Below the pieces are notes generated by a model that did no database searches, was not told where the DNA came from, and worked only from the letters and a program-made list of their open reading frames with translations. 64,000 bases of DNA from Globodera rostochiensis (lineage: Eukaryota; Nematoda; Chromadorea; Rhabditida; Heteroderidae): contig JAEVLN010000003.1 in assembly GCA_018350325.1 (NCBI GenBank), forward strand, positions 5,411,758 to 5,475,757, in the 5' to 3' direction. The translations under genes and the position numbers were made by a program. How positions within the stretch are numbered: the first letter of the stretch is position 1; each line of letters begins with the position of its first letter. Shown in pieces: positions 22,901-33,538 of the stretch.

Positions 22901-23027
22901 CATTGAAGTCTTCAATATTTTTGATGGAACGTACGGCAGATCTGGTGTTGGGAAGACGGCAAAATGGCACAATTATATTCGTTTCATATCACTCTTTACT
23001 CATTTTTCCATCCATCATTTCTCATAA
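19959..23027 (+). CDS. Novel multi-exon secreted protein, 706 aa, family unknown
   Basis: Fifteen exons join without a stop: 19959-20020, 20070-20144, 20191-20382, 20426-20502, 20542-20699, 20806-20898, 21132-21379, 21426-21623, 21688-21892, 21924-22115, 22156-22299, 22348-22471, 22585-22701, 22754-22808 and 22847-23027. The coding length is 2121 nt, and every junction keeps phase with GT-AG borders; the donors GTTCTT, GTGCCC and GTTAGA are weak. The N-terminus, MNFLPFWILLIALKAFGVHG, is a clear signal peptide. A Thr/Ser-rich linker (PMATSTEKTSTKVISTT) at about residues 195-215 separates two parts. Cysteines are frequent, including LECCSPTNPGGPCIC, and a basic KRQAK stretch lies near residue 580. 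No transmembrane helix is evident. I recognise no domain. Secretion in a plant parasite makes an effector or surface protein possible, but that is inference. It could also be two genes if the 20699-20806 join is wrong. Confidence 0.6.
20940..21068. mobile_element. 129-bp GC-rich hAT-like MITE inside an intron
   Basis: The termini are TAGGGTTGGAGC and GCTCCAACCCTA, perfect 12-bp inverted repeats. Flanks are CTTTGACG (20932-20939) and CATTGACG (21069-21076), an 8-bp duplication with one mismatch. It lies wholly within intron 6 (20899-21131) of the secreted gene and leaves both splice sites intact. Confidence 0.75.
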
Positions 23028-24605
23028 TTCTGATAATAATTTCTCACGATTCTGACTTTTTTTTTTCTTATATTTTTTACTCTGTTGCCGTTGTTTTTTC
23101 TTTTCATATTTGTCACCCTCCTGATACTTATGACTTTTAATCCAGATCATGTGGTAATCCAAATGGTTGCGAAATTGGGGTAGGTATTCGCCCAGTCCGT
23201 TTATTGAAAATTTGTTGCGAAATTAGCGCGCCTACCAAAATTTGGTCAAAATACCCGATGTTTCTTCGCCCAGCCCTGATTGGGATGCGATCACGGCCTC
23301 TAGTTTACGGGTTGATACCCGCCGAGGGTTTTCGGCCGACCCGGTGTTCCTATCAACATAAATTTTGTTGGATTAAATTTGAATATTTATGTCCGTTGTG
23401 TGTTGTTCTTTGGACTAGTCGATTTGTTTAAGATTATGGATCGGCCGTCCTGCTGCACTTTCTTTTGCTCATTCCCCCATAATCGCCCGCCCACCATTTT
23501 CTCTGGGTCGACGTTTTGCCCAACGCATTCAATTTGAATGCAAAAAGTGCCCTCTGCTGAATTTCTATTGTTCAAATTCTCCGATTGCCCTTATTTTTGA
23601 TTCAAAAATTTCCAAGAGTGCGGTTGTCGGTTTCAGACGGACCCGAAAACCCAGTAATTTCGGTTCGATTAACCGAATCAGTATACAAAAACAGGGTTGG
23701 TCTAGTATTTCAAAAAAAATCCGTTCTGTTAAGTTTCTGATCGCTAACCAAAGATGGTTTTGTTCTGAAATGAAACATCTATGGTGGAGGAAACAATTTC
23801 TAAAAATGATAATAAATATTTCTGATTTTCTAGAATGAATTTTATGACAATTCGGAAATTTTTTTGCCCAGCAAAATTGGGGAAATTTAAAAATTCATAA
23901 CTAGGGCGGGGATTTATATGCACATAAAATCTTGAAATATGCGCATAAAATATGCACCAAAAATTGCAAAATATGCCATAAAATCAAAAAATTTCCACAT
24001 AAATTTTTCCAAATTCAATATAAAATTTTCCCAAAATTCTTCAATTTCATTCAACATTGTCAGAGAAAATTTTTGACAATAAGCAGAATTTTAAAAATGT
24101 TCATTTTTTCGTGGCAGACTTTTTAGTCACAAAAAAGTTGATTTTTAGTGGAAAAATTGGCAGATTTTTTTGTTGTTTTGGGTCAGTTTGGGGAGTCGGC
24201 AGTGCCGATCAGGCATGGCCATGGATACAAATTTTTAAATCCGTGTCCGGATGGCGCCGCCGGGGAAAATTTTTAATTTTCAACTCAATTTGTTAATTTT
24301 TCCCAAAAATCCCGGTCCCGTCCTACTCTAGTACTGTGAATATTCTAATATTCCAGCATTAATAAAAAGCCAGCTGTTAGTGAAAGTTGGCCAAATTCCT
24401 TTTCTTCAATTCTCCATGGAAACAATGCTTGCAAACTTTTTTCATCAAACTATTGACCGAAACAATCCTTATATGTAATAATAATTTACTTAATTTATTA
24501 TTTTGCATACCGTAAATTTCCAAAAATCCTTCATGCGGCCCTTCTTCATTCTCTGAAACGACCACTGCTTCGCCGTTGAAATCCAGTTTCAAATTTTATT
24601 TCTGA
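23028..24605. other. Mostly intergenic, with MITE ends and an unidentified exon
   Basis: Positions about 23890-24130 are AT-rich MITE-like sequence ('atatgcacc' repeats). At 24211-24250 lies a copy of the repeat end 'caggcatggccatggataca' shared with 29.9 and 47.9 kb. On the minus strand, about 24592-24377, an open stretch (DFNGEAVVVSENEEGP) with a GTATGC donor and an ATATAAG acceptor looks like part of a gene abutting the Helitron 3' end. I cannot name it. Confidence 0.3.
23430..23600 (-). other. Short open segment related to 50.8 kb
   Basis: The minus strand reads CIQIECVGQNVDPEKMVGG, ending after VQQDGRS. A similar segment, with GQNADP and a stop in the preceding codon, is at about 50885-50810 (minus). 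The two share nucleotide blocks 'gggcaaaacg' and 'agcaggacggc' at matching spacing. They look like two diverged copies of one small exon; the gene is unidentified. Confidence 0.3.
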
Positions 24606-26526
24606 CTAGCGGTTTAGGTGCGCCTAACGGCGCACCAACCGCTAGAAGTACGTCATGTTATAAACAGATTTGTCGCCTTGAATTGCAATTTTTGGGTTTG
24701 ACTCGTTTTAATTAGGACTCTTTTTCCCCTTTGGCATTTTTCTCAATCCACTCTTTCCCTTTCCGCATTTTTCACTGTTCTTTAAAAAAACCAAATAATT
24801 GCATTTCGCAAGAGACAAAATCATCAAAAACAATTTATTTTCTAAAATTTGCGTTTTCTGTAGTGAATTTTCAAACATTACGCAAAAACTTTACTCCGCT
24901 AATTCAAAGCCCTACCCTGTGTCAGGACAAAAAAGATTCACAAAGTTTATGCATATGTAGATATGGTCAAAAGGTGGTGTGAAAATAAATATGACATCGA
25001 CGTTTGTCCAATCTTGGTCCCCCGTGTTTGCTTCAAGATTCGGCGTTCCTAACTTCGTCTACCACAAACCAGCACTCGTATTGTATAGAGGAAGGTCCAG
25101 CCAAAGGCGACAGCGTTCGGCGGATAGTTCACACAACAAAGCATCCCAACGGACTGAACTTCCTAAAAGCAAGCACTATAAGTATTTTCCATCTCAACAG
25201 ACCATCCGGTTCAACGCCTCCACATACAATGTCAGCAACTTCCACTTCTGTCTGTCCAATTGCGGCGCTGTTTTCTGATTGTCGAAACTTTCCTAAAGGC
25301 ATTAAAAGTAAAATTCTCTTTCCATCTCAACAAACCAACCGGTGCAACGCCTCCACGTACATAATGTCAGCAACTTCTACGTGTCTGTTCAATTGCGGCA
25401 GTTTCCTGATGAGCCGAGTCCCTCACGTAAGGACTTTGAGCCGTTCTAAGCCATGGCAATGCTAGATTTATTTAATTACGCGTCAGAATCACCACCACAG
25501 AATGGGCTTGGCAATCTCCGCTCCATTTCCACCCCCCCCCCCCCCCCCCCACCTGTTGTGCCTCTCTCCGCCCAACTGCTTGTTCCTGCTTTGTAGTTCG
25601 TTTGTTGGCTTTTGCAATTCCTTTCCAAAGTCGAAAGTCAATTGTCCGCGGCCATTGTGAGCATCTAAAGGGAAAGTAAACCATAACCTAATTCGGTCTT
25701 AAATAAAAACAATGTACCCTTTGTTCAAGCAGTTCACAGGGAGGCGCCAATGTCTAATGCAGTTCATTTTTCATTTTAACTAAGAACTAATCAATCATCT
25801 TCGTCTAAAAGTTCTTTATAGACTACATTCTTCACCTTTCTATCTAAATTACTATTATCTAATCTAATTCTCAACATATTCCAAGCCCTAGCTCTCGAAA
25901 GAGCCACATACAATTGCCCATGACTAGAAACTTCTTTTCTTAAATCAATTCCCACACGCTCAAGGGTTTGGCCTTGAGCCTTATTAATGGTCATTGCAAT
26001 TGCTAACACCAATGGGAATTGGTGCCTATGCAGGTCAAATGGGTACTCATCGGCACAGCAAAGTGTGATCCGAGGAATGTACACTGTTTGACCTGCCTTA
26101 TCTCCGGTCAAAATCTTACACACTATCAAATTCTTGCGCATTTCTTCAACTTTCATTCTAGCTCCATTACAGACCTAATTCAATGTTCATATTTCTAATT
26201 AGCATAACAATAGCATTTTTCTTTAATCTCAACTTATGCGGAGAAAACCCGGAGGGGTTTAACGCATTCAAATACTCGTCTAAATATTCATCTGCTCTTT
26301 GTCTATTCTCATCTTCAGAATGCTCGTGTACTCAACTTCGTCTCCAGGCATCATATCTAACACTTTTTTGTTCAATTCACTAACATCCAAATTCTTTGGT
26401 GCTAAAATGGCACTTTTTGCCATCTCATTCCAAAGTTTCCAAATATTTCTTCGGCTAAATCACCATTGCTTATGCAACCCTCAGGCAATATAATCTCGTC
26501 ATTTTCATTGTTCCATTTTCCAGTGC
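24606..26526 (-). mobile_element. Decayed Helitron (3' end and helicase C-terminus)
   Basis: On the minus strand the element ends with the hairpin GGTGCGCC-GTTA-GGCGCACC (24636-24617), then TAAACCG and the terminal CTAG (24609-24606), and the next host base is T. This is the Helitron 3' signature and target rule. About 1.2 kb upstream lies the helicase C-terminus. Positions 25190-25260 and 25320-25390 form a direct repeat inside the element. The 5' end (TC) was not found; the element appears cut at about 26526 by unrelated sequence. Helitrons move by rolling-circle replication. Confidence 0.75.
25791..26526 (-). pseudogene. Helitron PIF1-like helicase, C-terminal part, frameshifted
   Basis: Translated in pieces, the minus strand gives ILPEGCISNGDLAEEIFGNF, then AILAPKNLDVSELNKKVLDM, then RADEYLDEYLNALNPSGF and [13 protein letters not shown], then [15 protein letters not shown]. 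The 3' part (26156-25791) contains [18 protein letters not shown] and [11 protein letters not shown], the conserved C-terminal motifs of PIF1-family Helitron helicases. At least two frameshifts break it: one before ENRQRADEY and a 2-nt loss at GL|CNGAR near 26170. The N-terminal helicase motifs and the Rep domain are absent. Dead copy. Confidence 0.85.
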
Positions 26527-26559
26527 CTATTTCTAAAAGTCTTTAGCAAATTTCTGCTC

Positions 26560-26727
26560 CAGGCGGACGGAATTGAGGCAGTGATACCGGCCCGGTTCTG
26601 CACGGAGGAATACGATGAGGACGGCAATTTGAAGCATAAGGATGTGTTTATCGGAAAGATGAATTGCCTTGAGCCTGACAAATCGCAGACCAAATCGCCA
26701 AATGCTTACATAATTCCATCGAAAGGT
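26560..26727 (+). CDS. Unidentified exon
   Basis: A well-behaved open segment, GIEAVIPARFCTEEYDEDG then KHKDVFIGKMNCLEPDKSQ and SPNAYIIPSK, ends at a good donor (AAAG|GTAAAT). The sequence left of it is Helitron; no downstream exon could be joined with confidence. It looks like one exon of a gene split by the insertion, or a piece carried by a mobile element. Family not recognised. Confidence 0.3.
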
Positions 26728-26729
26728 AA

Positions 26730-27259
26730 ATGCCGTCATCAGATTGGCACGAAAACATTCCTTAGTCAGGGTTACCAACAAATTTGTGGAATAAGGACAG
26801 TGAAGGTCAAAAATAAGATTTTGCTGGCAAATAAGGACACTTTACAAAATGTTCAAAAATGCAGTAAATCATTATTTTTTTGCTGAAATGAGTTTTTAAC
26901 CATATTTCTGGACATCAAAATTTTTTCTCAACAATTCAGTGTTTAAATTGCAGCTTTTCCCATTTCGGAAATTTTGCCGATTTTCTATTTTTTAAAAAAA
27001 TGCTTTTTTTTTAATTCTGCTTGCGGGTTAGGGGGGGGGCCGGCGGTGCCGATAGGCGCCGTCGGGAAATTTTTTTTCAAGATTAAACAATATTTGTTAA
27101 GAAAATTGGTCCAAAAATTACGCCAAACCTTTCCAATTCAACTAGTAAATTCGAGAAACTTTCCCGAACCCGAATAAGGACAAAATAATGACGGATGCCT
27201 CAAATAAGGACAAATCTTACAAATAAGGACATTTTAAATTTATAAGAAAACAGTGGTTC
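26730..27259. repeat. AT-rich repeats with a GC hairpin
   Basis: One copy of the dispersed hairpin lies at 27042-27063 (GGCGGTGCC-GATA-GGCGCCGTC), preceded by a G run. Short direct repeats of 'aataaggacaaa' lie at 26800-27240. No gene seen. Confidence 0.45.
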
Positions 27260-27412
27260 TTGGCTAATAAAATCGAACGTTCAGTTGGGTACAAAGTCCG
27301 TTTGATTGATGCGCCGGGCATTCTCGACTCGGGCGGAATCAAAGAGGACAATTTGAACTTGCACAAGACGCTCAGCTTCATTTCTAACAATTTTCGAAGG
27401 TTCCCGCGATAA
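27260..27412 (+). pseudogene. P-loop GTPase fragment (G3 region)
   Basis: The frame KIERSVGYKVRLIDAPGILD then SGGIKEDNLNLHKTLSFISN contains a hydrophobic strand followed by DAPG, the DxxG (G3) signature of P-loop GTPases, in the form used by AIG1/septin-like large families. No P-loop (GxxxxGKS) or G4 (NKxD) precedes or follows. The frame runs into F-box intron 1 sequence ('cgaaggttcccgcgataacg') and stops at 27410-27412. It is a scrap joined to the F-box locus by recombination. Confidence 0.5.
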
Positions 27413-27519
27413 CGAGAAAATATTACTCGTTTTTGAGCAATTTTAACAAAACGGGAAATTGTCTATTTGCGGCACCCATTCATCGCATTTAAACCCAAAT
27501 CTTGGCTCTACTTCAGTTT

Positions 27520-28649
27520 ATGCGTCCAAACCTTTTTCAGCCATTAAATAATTTTTTCAGTTTCATTTGTGCCGACGTTTTGTTCGAAATCTTCGAATTC
27601 TGTAACCCTTTTGTGCTCGGACTAAAAGTGGCACTGATCAGCGATCGATTTGATCGTTTGGTGGACGCGCATTTCAATTCGAAGGAATGGTCGTTGGGTC
27701 ATTTGGAAATTTGTCGCGCAGCTGATGGAAAGGGCGCTGAAATTGTCAAACTCGTTCATTGGAAGGTCGAGCGTCGGCTGTCAATTCTGCAAGACCCGCT
27801 TCCTGACAATGTTATCGGATTCAAAAGCCTTAAAATAAGGTCATTATTGTCGATTTAAATTCTTTGAAAGCCATTAAAAGTTTTCTCACAAATATTTTAT
27901 TTCTTATTTTTAGTTACATCGATCAAAGTGTCATCGATTTTCTCAAACTCATTCGTCCGATTTGCAACTCCAAAGGGATCCATCTTACCATTGAATTATA
28001 CGCCCTCCTAACCCGCAGTTGGGAAATCATTTGGAAAAAGATTTTGCCTTTGTTCAAAGACAACATTTGCGGATTTGACTTGAGCTTCCTCAAACTCGAC
28101 CTTTTGCGCGATTTCTCTCCGACCGTTCTCGGCGATTGCCCAAAACTCCGAGTGATTAATTCCTTTCGTCTTTTTCCCGAGTTCCCGGCCGATGACAGTG
28201 CCGGCGCTTCTTCTGACCAAGCAGTGGCCAAATGGTTGCATACGCCCCGCGGGGATGGACTTCCGAAGGTGTTGGGATGCAGCCATTGTTTGGAAGGAAT
28301 GGAGGGACTTAAAATGGTGAGTTTCTAAATTTGTTTCATTGGACTCTCTGTTTTAAATCCCTTTGTTCCTCTTAAGGAATTTGTCAATTCGACGGATCCG
28401 GTCAATTTCATCATCTTTCTTTGGTGTTGTTCTGGTGAAATTGCGCCATTCGAATTGAAGAACAATTTGACGAGGGAGCGATTGGAGTTGCGACACTTTA
28501 AGGAAGACGAATGGCTTTTGATTCGTTGTCCTGAGCGCGACGCAGAAAAATGGGCCAATTGGGAAAAGGAGGCGGTTGAGTGGGATTGGAGTAGTCAGGG
28601 GAATCGCGTCATTATTGCCTTCAAAGACGCGGACATCGGCGACGGGTAA
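27520..28649 (+). CDS. F-box protein 3 (expanded family), exon 1 lost, alternative start
   Basis: Exons 2-4 of the family are intact: 27561-27839 (279 nt), 27914-28316 (403 nt) and 28377-28649. They encode an F-box ([13 protein letters not shown]...[12 protein letters not shown]), the [13 protein letters not shown] middle region and a C-terminal part with NNLTREREL-like sequence ending DADIGDG. The usual MSDNPKK exon 1 is absent; a GTPase scrap stands in its place. An ATG at 27520 in former intron 1 is in frame ([13 protein letters not shown] before the F-box) and follows 'ctacttcag', a possible trans-splice acceptor. Using it gives 331 residues. Without that start the copy would be a 5'-truncated pseudogene. 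Confidence 0.65.
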
Positions 28650-29879
28650 GGGCCAAAAATGGGATAAAAGCATTTTCTCCCAACCGAACCAATTATTCTC
28701 CCACAGGCCTTGGCATGAATGATGTTTTGGCTCCATTTTGGGACTGACTTTATGAGGGAGGAGGTGGACGAACTGAATTTGATGGAATAAACATTTATCC
28801 GATTGATTTGTATCAGAGATGGGGCGTCATGAATAAAGGATTCATTTTTTATTATCCAATGAGAATTCAAACAATTTTTCCTCCTTTAAAATTGTCAAAA
28901 TCTCCTCAAACGGTCATCCGATTCATTTATTTTTCAATTCCTAATTGAAATTCTCGTTCCCGGAAATTTTATTTTACCGGTCTCTAATGTTGAGAATGAA
29001 AGTGATGGAGAAGAAACATTATTTTGGTTTAAGTATTTGTGAAATTAAATTTAAATTTGAAAAAAAGCCCACCGGAGGCCGAGCATTTCCTTCCCTCATT
29101 CTTCTTGTAAATTACTCTCACCGTCTGTCTCTCTCTCTTTCTAATGATATTTCTTCAAAAAATAAATTGTTCAAAAAAATAACTAAAACAATTTTTAGAT
29201 GGGGTGCATTCACGTAAATTACTCTCATCGTCTGTCTCTCTCTCTTTCTGATGATATTTTGTTCGAAATTAAACTAAAATAATTTTCAGATGGGGTGCGT
29301 TGATGTCCAAATTACTCTCGCCTATGGACCAAATATGTATGGACAAAAATTTTTTCAAATATAAAAATGGGCAATGTTTTCCAATTGAAGTAATAAAAGA
29401 AAATAAAAATTTTTATATGTAAATTAAAGGCACTTCAGAAAAAAAATTTGAAAATAAGCAGAATTTTAAAAATTTTTATTTTTTATGCCAGAATTTTTTG
29501 TGCGAAAAAGTCAATTTTTAGGTTTTCGTTTTTATTGCATTTTTGTTAAGGAATTTTTGAAAAATGGCGAAATATGGATAAAAATCGCGAAACAAAAATC
29601 TCCATTTTTTGCAATTTTTAAACCGTTCAAACCGGTTTAGAGGCGGAGCGACCAAAACTATCGATTTCAGCACCTAAGAAACCCTATAAAAGTGGTTTTG
29701 AGTGATTTTGAGTCTGGGAGCTCAGATGCATATTTTCCGGAAAATTCCGCTTCCGAATTCCTGGGCCAATTTGGAGCTGTATAACATTCCGATTCTTTGG
29801 CCAAGAGGCGGGGTGGGGTAGTTCAAATATTCAATTCCGGGTTCAGATGTTGTCCCACGAATGTTTACGCGTCCCAACA
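28650..29879. repeat. F-box 3' flank, satellite scraps and MITE sequence
   Basis: Positions 29105-29320 hold about two and a half diverged units of the 108-bp satellite in the orientation of the 17 kb array. Positions about 29330-29600 are AT-rich MITE-like sequence. No gene seen. About 29880-29910 contains a 23-bp match ('gcatcttcccgac'...) to the hAT transposase fragment at 30.98 kb. Confidence 0.45.
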
Positions 29880-29911
29880 ACTTTTACGCATCTTCCCGAC
29901 TTAATAACAGC

Positions 29912-30350
29912 CAGGCATGGGCATGGATACACATTTTAAAATCCGTGTCCGGATATATCCGTGCCTTTTGTATCCGTCTCATTTTTTCGAAATTCATATC
30001 CGTATCCAATCCGCGGATATCCGCCATATCCTCCGCTGTGAAAATTTTTTCCAATTTTTTAAACCAATTACGAATTTTTTTCTTAATACATATGTCTTCG
30101 CCGACATCATTGTCAGCATGAGATTGAGATTGCGGGTACGGGTAGTGCTTTTGTTCAAAAAATTAGGGAAGGAGGGCCCGAGGTGCCGGCAGGCACCGTT
30201 GCAAAAAGTTTTGGGATTTTTGTTAAGAAATTTCAAGGGAGGGGGGTCGGCGGTGCCGATAGGCGCCGCCGAGAAAATTTTGAACTTTTGACTCAATTTG
30301 TTAAGAGATTTTAACCAAAAATGTAAAAATATGGCACTTTTTTGAAGCTT
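29912..30350. repeat. Dispersed repeat with CAGGCATGGGCATGGATACA end
   Basis: The left end resembles a hAT terminus. The body matches the inverted copy at about 47480-47936, and the end alone recurs at 24211. It contains a GC hairpin at 30249-30270 and a variant palindrome GGTGCCGGCAGGCACC near 30182. The right terminus is missing. Confidence 0.55.
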
Positions 30351-30475
30351 TTAAGAGTGGTAAGGGTCCGGCACTGCCGGGAGAATTTATTAAAAAAATT
30401 TTATTGATGGGGGAAGCGTTTTTGTGACTAGAGGCAAAACGATAAACAACTACCTACACTCAAGCGGGTTCGAAC

Positions 30476-31022
30476 CAGGGGTGGGCAAAATCGGAAAATA
30501 AAATCCGAAATCCGAATTCCGAAATTCCGGAAAACCAAAAATCCGAAAGGATTTTAAATCCGAAATCCGAATTTACGAAAATCCCGAAATTTTTCCGGAA
30601 TCCGAAACCCGAAATCCGAAATTTTTTCAAGGGGAATTTTTGCACTATTTAATAAAAAAAATTTTATTCATAGTCGAACTCATATTTTTAACTCTTTCAA
30701 GGAGATTTTTGACATTTTCATCGTCATTTAACTTCCGCATGCCATCCCAAATTGCCTTAAGAAAGGGAGTTTAGAGTTTAGACAAACAAAATTTGGTGCA
30801 AAGTACCAAATTGCATTTATGGGCGAAGCAATCGATTGATTTCAATCCAAGATCAAAACACACTTTGAGCATGACTTTGGCTGCGTCACGAAGGACTACA
30901 AAAATTTTCGATTTGTCAATCGAATAGTCCGCCAATACACTCGAAAACAATTCCTTCAAAATTTGTGCATTGTGCCGATACGCATCTTCCCGACTTAATA
31001 ACAGCTTCACAAATAAAAGCAA
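30476..31022 (-). mobile_element. hAT transposon remnant
   Basis: A CAGGGGTGGGCAAA terminus, a common hAT inverted-repeat start, lies at 30476. About 300 bp inside it on the minus strand (31022-30771) is an 83-codon frame with LLLSREDAYRHNAQILKELF and VLRDAAKVMLKVCFDLGL followed by SIDCFAHKCNLVL. This is the hAT transposase core segment preceding 'H.L.L'. The rest of the transposase and the other terminus are missing. Such a source could once have mobilised the hAT-type MITEs listed here, although no terminal identity proves that. Confidence 0.65.
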
Positions 31023-31217
31023 GATTCATATTGAAAAGGGAAAAGCAACAAAAAATGTTTAGTCAGTCAATTTTCTCATTTTGAATAGCCCTCAAAATTT
31101 CGCCGTTCGCCTCAAATCTTTCTCTTTTTCGGCTCACTCGGACCTTCGTTTGCATTGAGGAGTCTGAAAATAGAAATATACAAAAGGGAAATTGCGGCAA
31201 ATGCCCCCATTTCGCCC

Positions 31218-32952
31218 TTACCCGTCGCCAATGTCCTTGTCGTTGAAGTCAATAATGATATGATTCCGCTGACTGCTCCAATTCCTTTCAATTGCCTCCT
31301 TCTCCCAATTAGCCCATTTCCCTTCGTCGCGTTCAATTGGACAACGAACCAACACCCAATTGTGGCCACCAAGACGTCGGAACTCCAATCGCTCCCCCGT
31401 CAAATTATTCTTCAATTCGAATGGCACAATGCCATCAGAAGGACAATGCCAAAGACGGATGATGAAATTGACCGGATCGATTGAATTGACAAATTCCTAA
31501 GAGAAATAAAGGAATTTAAAGCAGAAAATTCACAATTAAAGATTACCCATTTGAGCCCTTCAATTCCGTTCGACCAAAATTGGCACTCAAAAACCTTTGG
31601 AATTCCATCCCCGCGAGGCGTGTGCAACCATTTGGCCATTGCCTTGTCAGAAGAAGCGCCGGCACTGTCATCAGCCGGGAACTCGGGGAAAAGATCAAAG
31701 GAATGGATCAATCGGAGTTTTGGGCAATCGCCGAGAAAGGCCGGAGAGAATTGGCGCAAACGGAAGAAAGTAGAGAAATGCAAAAAAATGCCGCAAATGT
31801 TGTCCTTGAACAACGGCAAAATTCGGTGCCAAATGATTCCCCAGCTGCGGTTTTGGTGGATTCCCGTGTGAATTGTAAAAATCGTCCAATTGGAGGAGTA
31901 AAGTCTGCGGATGCTTTGGAGAAATCCGATGACACTTCGATCGATGTATCTAAAAAGTTAATAGTCAAGTTTGTTGCTGCCCCCCCCATAAAAAATTAAT
32001 TTAAATTCGATTATGTCCCAAATTGATTACACGTTGATCACAATAATTAAAAATATATAGAATTGAACAAAAACATTTGAAGAAAAAACTGTTAATGGCT
32101 TCCAAACAATTTAAACAGACAATTACCTTATTTTAAGCACTTTGATTCCCATCACTTTGTCGGGAAACGGCTCTTGCGGAATTGACAAACGATACTCAAA
32201 GTCAGTGCCAGCGAGTTTGACAATTTGAGCGTCATTTACTTTAATTGCGCGATGAATTTCCAACCAGCCTAATGACCATTCCATCGAATTGAAATGCGCG
32301 TCCACCAAACGATCAAATCGATCGCTGATCAACGCAACTTTCAATCCGAGCACAAAAGGGCCACAGAATTTGAAGACTTCAAACAGAACGTCGTTGCAAA
32401 CGAAACTGAAAACTATTTTAAGTCATATGAAAATTCGAAAAAGGTGCTCTAAGTGGGTTTTAGGGACGTAGAATCCAATCTGACCTCCAATTTGTCCGAT
32501 TTCGAACCCCGGCGCCACGAGTTTTTCGAAAAATCGATTTAAATTTTACAAAATATTGAGCCAAATTACCTAATTCGTTTGTTTGTTTTTGAAAATTTTT
32601 TGAAAGTGGTGGACAGCAGCTTTACTATCACCGAAAATCAATACTTGACGAAGAATCATAGATTGAAATCAATGATTGACGCACTCTGATGTCATATTCG
32701 TGAACCCCCGAAAAGCCCCGGACTATGGAATAATTCCATTAAAAATCGCCAGGGAGCCGATTAAGGTAAACTAAAAACTTTTTTTCATACATTACGGAGT
32801 ACAGGGAAATCAGAAAAAATATATTTCAGGAACTAAAAATCTGGACCCTAGCTAATTCCTAAATATGCCCCCGCCTGTTCATTTCTTTCTCAAATAAAAA
32901 AAACTCACATTTCCTTCAATCGTTTCTCCACTTTTTTCGGATTGTCAGACAT
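31218..32952 (-). CDS. F-box protein 4 (expanded family), intact
   Basis: Minus-strand exons 32952-32909, 32405-32127, 31949-31547 and 31496-31218 join in frame to 334 residues. It starts [14 protein letters not shown]. The F-box region reads [13 protein letters not shown]...[12 protein letters not shown], the middle [13 protein letters not shown] and [13 protein letters not shown], and the end [26 protein letters not shown] and DKDIGDG. Exons 1-3 have the same lengths as in F-box gene 2 (44, 279, 403 nt). All introns are GT-AG; intron 1 is 503 nt. This copy is the most diverged in exon 3 but has no disabling change. The expected role is an SCF substrate adaptor. Confidence 0.83.
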
Positions 32953-33538
32953 TTGTTTTTTTGTTAGCAAATTCAAATAATTTTTATGATTCCAATGGGA
33001 TAAAACCTAAAAAGATTCAGACTTAATAAATACATATTTATATTAACAATCGAGGGACAGAAAATATGTAAATTTAATGAAATTTTAGATTGGGTCCATT
33101 GTCAAATATTTATTATTTTTAGCCCCAAAAATGTCTGACAACCCGGAATCCGGCAAATTTCGAAAATCTTAGAAATTTGACTTTTACTAATTTTTATGCC
33201 CATTCGGCGATCAACTAAAAGAGCAACTTTTTCTTGACCAAAACTGTCTAAAACCTAGCTTTGCACTTCAGTGCCCATTATAAATGCGACAATGCGCGGT
33301 TTCCAGCTGAAAATTTTTAAAAATCTCATTTTGCAAAAAAAAAAGACCCGGGACTGAAGTGTCTTTTGACTGGGGACTCAGTTGTCCACTGATTAAAAAA
33401 AGGGAAAAATCACTCATATAGGCTTTCAAATTTACGAATTTGTCGATAGAAAATAAATATAGAGAATTTAAATCCGTTTTGAACCGGTTTAAATTTTAAA
33501 ACTGAGGAAAAAATTGTAAAATGGACACTTCAGTACCA
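32953..33538. other. Intergenic, no gene seen
   Basis: AT-rich. Near 33126 'aaaatgtctgacaacccgga' matches the start of F-box exon 1 (plus strand) but does not continue as a gene. The segment about 33340-33500 ('cactgattaaaaaa', 'tttaaaccggt') is shared with about 57420-57610 in inverted orientation. Confidence 0.4.

Noticed and set aside
24600..24650. Rho-independent terminator at the GC hairpin
   Set aside because: Eukaryotic context, no U tract, and the hairpin-CTAG-T arrangement fits a Helitron end.
30420..30476. tRNA ending in 'gggttcgaacc' just before a hAT end
   Set aside because: No D arm or matching acceptor strand upstream. The T-arm-like sequence alone is not enough.
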